Shown here piece by piece: positions 12,701 through 22,200 of a DNA stretch of 64,000 nt (the first letter of the stretch is position 1; every line of letters starts with the position of its first letter). Below the pieces are notes generated by a model, which saw only the letters and a list, made by a program, of their open reading frames with translations, made no database searches and was not told the origin of the DNA. The position numbers and the translations under genes are program-made. This DNA comes from Mesostigma viride. Its lineage: Eukaryota > Streptophyta > Mesostigmatophyceae > Mesostigmatales > Mesostigmataceae. The stretch is from NCBI GenBank assembly GCA_009746045.1, contig RPFO01000059.1, positions 2,519,068 to 2,583,067 on the forward strand. The letters are read 5' to 3'.

Positions 12701-14043
12701 GAGCCCGGGGGTTTATTTTTAACAAGTGCCAGTTTATTTGGTTTGCACCACTATGGTTGTGCGACAAGTGCGAGCACACGACGCGCCCCTAGCCTTGGCC
12801 CACGGGTGCACGTTGTGCTTGCGCTCCGTGGGGCAACCGACCCATGTGTATGGCCAGGCAATGTGGCGCAAGGCACAGGGGCAAGTCTCTGCCATCTGCA
12901 TGGATGCGAGGGGCAGGGGGACGGACGGCGAGTCTGAGTGGAAAGGGCTGACAAGGCGGGCTGTCAGCCTCAGCACCCATACGTCATCCACAAATATGTA
13001 ACCTGGGCGATAGGTGGCTCATTATTCCTGGCATGCATCAACACCGTTCTGACACCCGAATAATGGCCGAGTGCATTCCGCGGGGGTAGTACTGCTCCAG
13101 GTTGGGGTGAAGCTTGTGCTCATTCGCGAGGGTGATACGCGGGACAAAGCAACAGCTGCGTTGGTGCCACCTACCGCCAGGTCCTTTTCTGCCCCAACCG
13201 CATCCAGCAGACTCTTCAGGCGCGGGCTCGTGGCCATGTCGTGCGACAGGCGGGCCATCACCTTGCTCTGCTGGCCCCTCGCCTCATGGGCACCTTTGGG
13301 CAGGGACGTCTGCGTGTCCCTGCATGCCAAGTATGTAGAGAGCAGTTATGACGACAGCACATCCCACAAACACCCAGGATTGTTTGAGAAGGCAGTACTG
13401 GCCTATACGTCACGGCTGCGCCGCTATTAGCTGCTTGGAGGCTGGCAAGAATTGGCCGACATGAGAAATGGTTTCGCACCAACCAAGCCTGTCCGCGTCC
13501 ACCTTAACATACCTAGAGGCAAGTCCTTCGGAGTCCATTTTGATCTCTGCAATGCTTAACCCAAAGCTATTTATACAAACGAGACTACGTCACAACAGCA
13601 CAACCACGCAAAGACAGGGAATTCATTTGGAGAAAACATGAGATACAGCAGGCTGATACCCATCAACGGTGAATTTTCAGATCACTGGGCGGGGGATTCC
13701 TTCTTCATGCCATAATTCTGCCTACTTGCGCTTACCATATCAACAAGCTGCTGAGACTCGCCAAGGACGACATATCCTGCAGATACGATTTAAGCTGCGA
13801 AAATGCCTGCTTGCTGGAAGCGACGCCTTCCGCAGCGGCCTGAACACAAAGATCCCTCCTGCCGGCATTCAAAGGCTTCTGTACGCGAAAGAGGGGTAAG
13901 AACGTATTAATCCGTTTTGCTCTCCCTGACAACAGGTGTGCTTCTTCCCCAGCTGCGCAACTCCATCTGGCCCGGTGCCCCGGGGCGCGCAGAACATTGA
14001 ACAACACAGCAGTTGATGCAATCGCCATGACTAATACGTGCAC
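3729..14043 (-). CDS. M32 (Taq-type) metallocarboxypeptidase, 13 exons, probably organelle-targeted
   Basis: Zn-dependent exopeptidase that removes C-terminal residues from peptides. Exons read by hand on the minus strand: 13736-14043, 13175-13319, 11662-11778, 11133-11252, 9965-10042, 8063-8148, 7393-7601, 6622-6725, 6055-6162, 5531-5628, 5036-5201, 4405-4506, 3729-3875. All 12 introns are GT-AG, every phase closes, and the product is 595 aa, about the usual ~500 plus a leader. Seen: zinc motif HEAGH at residues 350-354 (an intron follows the first base of the next codon), third-ligand motif HESQS at 379-383, then the family blocks IKPSLIR and YFPTYTIGAVYAAQ. The first ~75 residues are Ser/Arg/Ala-rich and acid-poor and end near VQAAAEG, which looks like a transit peptide (inference). 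The start may instead be Met-6 at 14028. The donor of exon 6 (GTACGT after 8063) is the least certain. The family is known mainly from bacteria, archaea and some protists. Confidence 0.88.
6238..6261 (+). repeat. Short GGGTTAA-type repeat
   Basis: About three imperfect copies of a telomere-like 7-mer (GGGTTAA, GGGTTTA) lie in a carboxypeptidase intron. Too short to be a telomere tract. Confidence 0.35.
8356..8425. repeat. 25-bp tandem repeat, about 2.8 copies
   Basis: The unit begins AGGCGTATGGTGTGAGG and repeats with one or two changes. It lies in intron 5 of the carboxypeptidase gene, upstream of the hAT-type insertion. Confidence 0.7.
8539..9619. mobile_element. Non-autonomous hAT-type DNA transposon inside a carboxypeptidase intron
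   Basis: Termini are perfect 15-bp inverted repeats, CAGTGCTTCTACTAA, beginning at 8539 and ending at 9619. They are flanked by an exact 8-bp target duplication AGCCCATC (8531-8538 and 9620-9627). CAGTG-type ends plus an 8-bp duplication are the signature of hAT elements. Both ends carry clustered subterminal copies of a GTCAAC/GTTGAC motif in both orientations (about 8573-8728 and 9485-9592), as expected of transposase-binding sites. At 1081 bp it is too short for a full transposase. It sits in intron 5 (8149-9964), so the host frame is not broken. Confidence 0.85.
9079..9414 (+). CDS. Small ORF inside the hAT-type element, unknown function
   Basis: 111 codons from an ATG to a TGA, opposite in strand to the host gene. 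The product is hydrophilic: a basic N-terminus (MSKKNGLAGFK), a strongly acidic/charged middle with KRKR and runs of Glu and Asp, and a short Cys pair (FCSKCSC) near the end. No transposase domain (no BED finger, no hAT dimerisation motif) is recognised. It could be the 5' exon of a deleted transposase gene, a captured host fragment, or chance. Confidence 0.35.
   Translation: MSKKNGLAGFKTSTLDALFKKQAGEIVETENIVDLGRSLDEKEGRQGRDKRKRVEREEEDGSNAQEEEDGGQSASSDSASNSVEEESGESLFCSKCSCQQPPSDIVFYPRA
10308..10372. repeat. CTCCC-type short repeat in carboxypeptidase intron 4
   Basis: About ten imperfect 7-10-bp copies of (A/G/C)CCTCTCCC. On the coding (minus) strand this is a G-rich tract. Confidence 0.65.
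12182..12352. repeat. G-rich 11-bp minisatellite with higher-order period, carboxypeptidase intron 2
   Basis: Roughly 15 copies of an 11-bp unit alternating GGGGGGTGAGC and GGGGGATGGGC, with some GTAAGC and GTAGC variants that set up a longer period. Runs of 5-7 G every 11 bp on the plus strand have strong G-quadruplex potential. The transcript of the host gene carries the C-rich strand. Long Pro-rich frames here are artefacts. Confidence 0.8.
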
Positions 14044-14393
14044 GATGCACCCTTAAAATTGGAACTCTGATGCCCGCGGAGGACTGTCGGTCATGGCCTC
14101 CATTCAGGCAATACCAGACGACGTGTGCAGAAACGTTTTATCCACTTCTCTGTCGCGGAGTGAACTGCTTCGAGTTCGATGACACTAACTGCTGCCAGCC
14201 CAATTCTCTTTTCGTGTGGTCCGCCCTTGGGGCTTAGGGTTTGAAGAGTTGTGATCAAGATTACTGCACATTACAGTAGGAATAGCCGAATAGGCCATGA
14301 CTCAGCGTAGGAATAGCCGAATAGGCTCGAACTTCGAAGCCTCGAACCTGGGCTCGAATAGCGGAGCAGGCAGCTGAGCAGGCGAGCCTAGAC

Positions 14394-14740
14394 TGTAATA
14401 AGCTACTGTTGTTGTTGTTGTTGTTGTTGCCCATGTTCCACCGCGCCACAGGCGCTTGGCCGCCCCCACCCACCGCCGGTGGCTTGCGCCACCTTTACCC
14501 TTGTCAACCCGTCGCCCCTCGGGTTGGGGACAACGCCTCCACCATCCGACGGCCCCAATCCCTCGCGTCGCGTCTATGTGGTTTGTCGGATACATCTGTG
14601 CGGTTTTTCGGCTACATCTGTGCGGATTTCGGCTACATCTGTGCGGTTCTCGGGTGTACCTGTCCGTCCGTCCGTCAGATTCACCCATCTGACGGTCGTA
14701 AAACGTTGGGAGAGTAAATGGGTGGGAGAGATGAGCATTC

Positions 14741-14776
<36 letters not shown>

Positions 14777-15698
14777 CCCACGCCGCCCGCCACTGTCAAC
14801 ATATATACTAAAGCTTGTAAAACGCAGCCTTGGCACAATTTTAGCTAACACTCTTTCGAACGGCTTTCGGCTCCAGCCACTCAGCGGCGCGACTTACAGT
14901 CCGCTTGACGAATGAGCTGCGCGAAATTTCGTTGCGACCAATCACGAAAAGGTCAAACCACGGCGTCCATATTATCACGGTTTTTGGGCGTTACAGCCAG
15001 ATGAGCCATTTGGCAGAGGTCCGTATGCCCAGATTGCAGCAGGAGCCAAACTCTGCGATGTCCTGTGTTCGCGAGCTCCAGATATAACCGTCGCAAACTT
15101 TTGGGCTGTTGGACCAAACTTTCTGTTAAGGAAATCCCGTTACAAACGCGCAGGAAGCTCACACGTGGATTTTCCTCTGCTCCACCGCCTGTAAGCGATT
15201 TTCCCCTGCTGTCTGCGGGGTTGGCGAGGTCACTAATCCCCGCGCGCATCGCGCTCCCGTGCAGGGGTAGCAGTCAATCTGGAGCTACTGTAGTTGAACT
15301 CCGCAAGACGTAGTTCGCGAGCTCCGTCCACTGCGCGGTTGTCCCTTTGTAAAAAGGTACATATTGTGCAACTTCACCTGAATCGAGTTGCGTAGACTTC
15401 AGGCGCCAAGGCACACTTCATCTCATGAGCAGTCGTGAGGTTCCGGGTTCGGATCATCCTGGGTATGGAATTTTTCGGTTTTTTCTTCTTTACCCTTTTG
15501 CCACCCTCCATGAATCTTGTGGTCGAAACCCTAAGGCTAGCGCGCGCTCCTTGGCGAGGCTAGCGCCACCTGGCCCTCGGCGGCGGTACGTGGTGTCACG
15601 CAACCCCTAGCCGGGGCTCCCTGGCCGGGGACCGGCCACAAAAAGAACGAGCTCCAATGTCGCGGGCGAAGCCCGCAAAACTTGTAATAAGCTACTGT
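14394..15698 (-). mobile_element. Retroposon with (AAC)n tail and 16-bp target duplication
   Basis: A 16-bp direct repeat TGTAATAAGCTACTGT (14394-14409 and 15683-15698) flanks 1273 bp. Immediately inside the left copy is a (GTT)n run (to about 14430), which reads as an (AAC)n tail on the minus strand. This is the arrangement left by target-primed reverse transcription of a LINE or SINE inserted on the minus strand. A second (GTT)n tract at about 14741-14775 suggests two elements in tandem or one inside the other. No RT coding sequence was found, so it is a SINE or a truncated LINE. Confidence 0.6.
14585..14655. repeat. About 21-bp tandem repeat, three copies
   Basis: Three near-identical copies around TCGGCTACATCTGTGCGG, with a fourth diverged copy, inside the retroposon. 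Confidence 0.65.
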
Positions 15699-16298
15699 AT
15701 GGCCCCACAGCCGTAACCTACAGTAACACGATCTTGTCTTGTGAGTTCAGTTCACAAGCGCGTTGATTGGAATGGCACCTTGGGTGCTTCCCTGCCAGTG
15801 CTGGGTGCGGTTGGGTCTAGAATCAGCGGCCTAGTCGGGGCCCTTGAACTTAAATAATCTTACTGTACAGTACTGTTACGTGGCCCGCCCTGGCCTCTAG
15901 TACTGCCTGGTGCAAGCCTAGTGCCTATCTACCTATTCTGCGCAGTGCGCGGCTTTCTCTGGTAACCGGCTGCTCATCGGACATCGAACGCACGAGAGCG
16001 CGAGAGGGCATATTCGACTAGGTACGTATTTGGGTAGCTTATGCCTGCGGCCTGCGTGCTGCCTTGCGTAAAAGCGCGGGAGAGCGTTGTGCGGCGTTCG
16101 ACGTGAGCGGCGCGTTCGTCGTTCGACGTCTCGGAAATTTTATTCCGACTGGTCAATGGCAGACGCCACGCACGCGGCACCTCCGCATTAACTATGGATA
16201 GTGGAGGGGTAGATCAATCTTCATCTTGTTTCAAGACGTTTGTTTAGCATTCCTCCGTCCCGTCTCCATTATTATCACTCCTGCACGATAGAGGGAAA

Positions 16299-19200
16299 AT
16301 GGGGTCCCACCACGGGCCGCTGACGACTGCCATGGTGCTGGAAAACAGCGCGCACTTTGACATGCTTTTGATGCAGCTTATGTCATCAAATAATGAAGAG
16401 CGTGATCATGCGGAAAAACTTTTCACAGAATGCAAACAACATCCCGACCATCTGGCCCATAAGCTTGTGACGGTTTTGCAGTCGTCGCAGAGTGTGGAGG
16501 CGCGAGCTCTGGCCGCCGTCCTTCTTCGTAAAGTGCTGACAAAGGATGATCCCGCGCTTTGGACCAAACTTAGTCAGCCAAATTTGGAGGGTGTCAAGGC
16601 CCAGCTTTTGCAGTGCGTGCAGAAGGAGACAGTCCGCAACATTTCGAAAAAGGTGTGCGACACGGTGGCGGATCTTGCCGCCGTCATTCTCGACCAAGGC
16701 CACTGGCCCGAGCTCCTCCCCTTCATGTTCCAGTGCGTCCAATCCGGCGTGGACCAGCTGGTGGAAAGCGCCCTCCTGATCTTTGCCGAGCTCGCCCAAT
16801 TTGTGGGCCGTAGCCTGACCCCCTACATCCCGACCCTCCACAACGTCTTCCAGCTATGCCTGAGCACGAGCACCAGCAGCGACATCCGCATTGCCGCTCT
16901 GCGCGCGACCACCAACTTCATCCAGACCGTGGAGAGCAGCGCGGACCGCACCAAGTTCCAGGACCTAGTCCCCGCCATGCTGCAGGCGCTGGCCCATGCG
17001 CTCAACAGCGGTGAGGAGGAGGCGGCGCAGGACGCGCTGGAGATGTTCATCGAGCTGGCGGACAGCGAGCCGCGCTTCCTGCGCCGCCAGCTGCAGGAGG
17101 TGGTCGCCGCGATGCTGTCAATTGCGGAGACCGAGTCCCTGGAGGACGGCACGCGGCACCTGGCGGTCGAGTGCCTGGTCACGTTTGCGGAGGCGCGCGA
17201 CAAGGCGCCCGGCATGATGAAGAAAGTGCCCCATTTTGCTGACCGCCTGTTCCGCTGCCTGCTCATGCTGCTGACGGACATTGAGGATGACCCCGACTGG
17301 CACAGCGCAGATAGCGAGGAGAACGAGGCGGCCGGGGAGACGGCCAACCACGACATGGGGCAGGAGTGCCTGGACCGCATCGCGATCGCCATGGGGGGGG
17401 ACGCTGTGCTGCCGGTCGCGTTCCACCTGCTGCCGCAGTTCCTGTCGCACGCCGACTGGCAGAAGCGGCACGCGGGGCTGATCGCCATCGCGCAGATCGC
17501 CGAGGGGTGCGCCAAGGTGGGTGGGTGGGTGGGTGGGTGGGTGGGTGGGTGGGTGGGTGGGTGGGTGGGTGGGTGGGTGGGTGGGTGGGTGGGTGGGTGG
17601 GTGGGTGGGTGGGTGGGTGGGTGGGTGGGTGGGTGGGTGGGTGGGTGGGTGGGTGGGTGGGTGGGTGGGGGTGCCAAGGGGGGGGAAGGGGGGATGGGGG
17701 GGGTGCACCAAGGGGGGGGGGGGAGGGGGGGGAAGGGTGATGTCTAGCGGTCCTCCGTGCCAAACATGCAGTGAGAGTGGGTGGCGCTGTAAGCTGTGGG
17801 ATACGACTTGATTTCGCGTCCCACAGTGTAGCCGTAGTGTGCGCCGCCCCCTTACGGCATCTCCTGTACTTGTAGCTCATGGTAGCCGTGCCAGCACGAG
17901 TGTAGGATCGTTCCACTGTCCGTTCATCCATAGCATCGCATACCTGCGCAGGGGGCGAACGCATGGCTTGTGGAGAGGCTATTTCCCAGCATCGCTTGCT
18001 GACAACACTGCCCCGCTCGTGTGGCCCCCCCCCCGCCCCGCTGGCCCCCATTTTGCTGCGTGTTCCCCTTGTCCCTTTTGCGTGCTGCGGCCTCCCCCCC
18101 GGCCTGCGGTCGCCAGGGCATGGTGTCGCAGCTGGAGGCGGTGGTGACCTTTGTCCTCAACAGCTTTGCGGACGCGCACCCTCGCGTGCGCTGGTCCGCC
18201 ATCAACGCGATTGGCCAGCTGTCGACCGACCTGGGCCCCGACCTGCAGATGCGCATGCACGAAAAGGTCATGCCGCAGCTTCTGCACTGCATGGACGACT
18301 TCCACAACCCGCGCGTGCAGGTGAGCATGCCAGCCATGGTTTGGTGGTTGCTGGGTCGAGCAGGCATTTGGCTGCTGCCATGTACCAGCATTAATGGGAG
18401 CGCACTCGTGTCGGGCTCAGCCGCTGCTTCCGAACAGGAAAGGCTGCCAGGTTTTAAGCCGGTGGGGTGATGTACAAGTACGTTGGTTGCTGGCAGGTGC
18501 CACCAGGTAGTGGCCAGGTGTGATGCGGGGTTGGTGGATGTGAACGCTCCGTGCTTCCAGAGCCTCTTTTGCAGTGTCAACTGTCGAGTGTGAGGGGCCG
18601 GCTCTCTGTATGTTTGTTGCTCTACGTGCATGTCATGCACGGCGCGATACGACTGGGTCGTGGTATGTGTTCCCTATGGATGGACGTAGATTTATGCTTT
18701 CATGCGCGTTGTGGGTGGGCATTTGCGGGTGCTCGTGAGCGCCTTGTGTGTGTGTGGTGGTGGGGGGGGGCAAGGAATGTGCTTCTGTCTTGCGTGGTGT
18801 CAAGGTGCCAGCCTATCTTCATTCCCATCGAAGATCCCCTGTCTTTGCCTGCAGCTTCTTAGCAACTCTCTGTCCCTCTTGCCATGCCATTGTGGGGCCG
18901 TTGTGGGGCTTGCCTTCCGCCCCACCTGGCCACGGCCCCCCATACTGGCTGCAGGCGCACGCGTGCGCGGCCATCGTCAACTTCAGCGAGGACAGCTCAG
19001 TCGACGTGGTTGCGCCCTACCTCGACATGCTCGTCTCCAAGCTCATCACGCTGCTGCAGGTGAGACATGCGGGATGCTGCTGCAGGGGAGCAAGCTCATT
19101 ACGCTGCTGCAGGTGAGACACGTGTGCTGCTGCTGCAGGGGAGCAAGCAATCACAAATGCAGTGTTTCTGCTAAGGTGGGGGGGAATTCGGACGGTCTGG

Positions 19201-22200
19201 CCGAGGCGGCGGAGCGGTCGAGGGGGGAGGGTCCGGGGGGGGCCCTCCCCCCCGTACACTGGCGAATTTTTTCTGGGCAAAACAAAATGGCACTAGGATT
19301 TCTATCATGGTTTTGATGCTTCCTTTAGCATTCTTACAAAACTGGGTCAGCACCTCTTGTGACAAAACCCAGGCAACAAGGGTAGCTGATGGCCCTAGGC
19401 ATTTAAGCCTCAGCCTTAAAAGTACCAAACACGTTTATCCATTTGCAGCCAATCTACCAAGCACCAACAAGACCAAATGAGGAAGATAACGGGCGGTCTG
19501 ACTGTGGAATGTGGGCAGGGCCAAACTTACATCCGTAACGTAACGCAACACAGTAATGGTTTTAAAACAAATACAATGGGAGTGTACAGCAAAGCAAAGC
19601 AACATATATTCTGCAAACTCATAACACAGCTGAGCAGTCTCGATAAAATACCATTCCTTGAAACCCCTGAACTCTTGTCTCTAGCCGTTGACGCCCACTC
19701 GCCCAGCGCACTCTTACGGCCCCTGGCTCTTTCCTATAGTTTCACCCCCTGCATTTTACATGCGTCCCTTTTTTCCACAGACAACTAAGCAATCCTCCTT
19801 CCAAACACAGCGGCTCCATGCTGTTTTTGTAATCCGCAGCGCCGCAATCCCCCGTTCCTCATCGGCGTCCAAGTCTACTTCTCGGACTGACAGCAGGGTG
19901 GAATTGACAGCTTTAACATCGCTTTGAGCAGCCTCCTTTTTTCTGTGCATTAGCATGCTGGCAGAGCGTTTCGTTGCTGTAACCAACGGCAGCATCTAGT
20001 TAGCAAACATGCAATCAGCAATGTTTGTTGCTTTCTGACGACAATGCAATCAGCTTCTCGCTTTTCCTTAAAGATACGCAGTTCCGGTTAAATTCATGTG
20101 CGGCCTGGCGTCCCCATTAGACCTCCACCCTCCGGTCGCTAAACAGCTTCTGCACGTCCCAATATGTACTATCCGTTTTCTAGCGCGATATTAGCCCGTT
20201 ATCAGACATCCTTTAGCGGCGTCGCTGCCATTGTTCGCAGCCTTTTTCGTGCAACGGGAAAAGCCGGCATGACATGCTCATGGCTGCCCCATGCCTCCTG
20301 ACAAAAACATTACAAGTGTGCCTACAGACTGACACCAAGAATGGAATGTACCAAGTATTCACCAATGCGTTACATAGGTATCAAGCGGCTCAACATGGAG
20401 TCTTGCTTAGAATCCGTACGTAGGGCCAGGCGCCACGCCGCGCGGTGGCAGCCAGCGGCCCAGCTTGCTGCCTGCCGGCTGCAAGACTCGGCCTAGTTGG
20501 TGGCGGGTCCCCCGGACACCTACCGGACGTGTCCGGACGGCCGCGCAGCCTTCGGACATTATGCGTCCGGACGGCCTGGCGGCCTCTGGAAAATTCGGAC
20601 ACAATGTCCAGATTCGGATCGTAAGCAGAAGCACTGCACAAATGCCTTGTCGCATTGATGTACTGCAAGTGAGCAAGCACACTTGTGCTGCAGGTGAGCA
20701 GCACGCTCCAGTAGTTTTTTTGTTGGCCTGTGAGGCAGTAGTTGCGGGCCATCAGTGCGCATCCACCAGGTGGCATGCCTGCCCAGCCCCTGGCGATCTG
20801 TTTGATGGCCCCTGTGGGTCACGGCAGCTACCGTGCCTCCGGCAAGAACTTAAGTTTCTGCACCCATTAGGGTTGTTGTCCACGAGAGACTGATTGGCCA
20901 TGTGCTTCACCCTCATGACATTGTCAATTCCCCGCTGCACTCTTTTGCCTTTGTGCTCCACCCCCACCAGAACGGGCGGCGCATGGTGCAGGAGGGTGCA
21001 CTCACCGCACTGGCGGCCGTTGCCGACTGCGCACAGGCAAGCATGCGCGCGCACATGCTGCCCTCTGGATGCGTTGTCCCCCCGTTGTTTCTGGCACGCT
21101 GCCTGCCATGTGGCTGTCAACGCTTGCGGTCCCCGCTGCGTTGTCACAGGCACCTGCATGGGCGGTGGATGCCCTCTCACGTGTCCACCCGATGCGCCCT
21201 TGACGTGGTTGTTGGGGTGGGCTTTGTTTGCCACTGTGGATTGCCCATGTCGGCGCCCGCAGCTTCCAAGTTTGCATGTGGAATAGCAGGTATCACCGGT
21301 TTGATGGTAGGGGTAGGGCAAGATTCTGTTGCAGGGTTTTTGCACAGGGTTTAGTGCGACGGCCGAGTTTGGCTGAGCTGTGAGGCATCGCGGCAGGCTG
21401 CCTGATGACCCTCTTCTGGGCCGCACCAGGCTGGCCACCACACATGAGTCGCCGCCCGTCCATCCTTGCTGTGGGTTGGCCCGCATCGCGCGTGTGTGTC
21501 TCACGCGCCAAGTCTAGGGCAGCGGTTGCCGCGTGCGTGATGGTGTGCGTGTGGGGCGTTGCAGGGCTCGTTTGAGAAGTACTTCGAGGCGGTCATGCCC
21601 TTCCTCAAGAACATCCTTATCCACGCCACCGACAAGACGCACCGCATCCTGCGCGCCAAGTCCATGGAGTGCATCTCCCTCGTGGGCATGGCAGTCGGCA
21701 AGGACAAGTTCCGCGCGGAAGCCAAGCAGGTGCGCGCCCGTGCGCGGTAGCCTTGGGGGGGGTTGGAACGCACATGGGGCAGGGGGCAGGGGGGAGAGCG
21801 ACTAGCGGAGCCACAGGTGCCACGTGGCGGAGCATGCCTGGGCGTGGTGGAGCATGGGTGGGCCTGGCGGAGCATGCCTGGGCGTGGCGGAGCATGGGTG
21901 GGCCTGGCGATGGCAGTAAGGGGGAGCATGTCCCCACGGCACTGCGCCAAAGGGTGGCCGGGCGAGATCGGGCGGTCAGTTGGGTGGGGGTGTGGGGAGG
22001 GTGACGGTTCTCTAAATGCTGTAGTAGGCATCATGGGCAATGGGGCTGGACCACGGAGATGGCTGGGGTCTGGCATTTGTGTTGGACGCGTGAAAGGACT
22101 GCTACAACATCTGCCAGGGCGGCTCCTGCTGTGTTTGTAATGCCTGGGGCATCACTTGGCATGATTTTATGTTGCTTCAACAGCCCACCCCCATTTCTAC

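Larger units (their letters stand above)
14044..16298. other. Divergent intergenic region between carboxypeptidase and importin-5
   Basis: 2.25 kb between two divergently oriented start codons, so both promoters should lie here. More than half is taken up by the retroposon at 14410-15682. That leaves about 370 bp next to the carboxypeptidase start and about 600 bp next to the importin start. No TATA box could be assigned with confidence. Confidence 0.6.

Noticed and set aside
14302-14838. 178-codon minus frame with an Asn run between 14.3 and 14.8 kb
   Set aside because: Driven by the two (GTT)n tracts that are tails of retroposons.
16823-18051. Long minus-strand frames rich in THPP/HPPT across importin exon 1 and intron 1
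   Set aside because: They arise from the (GTGG)n tract and the antisense of a clear importin exon.
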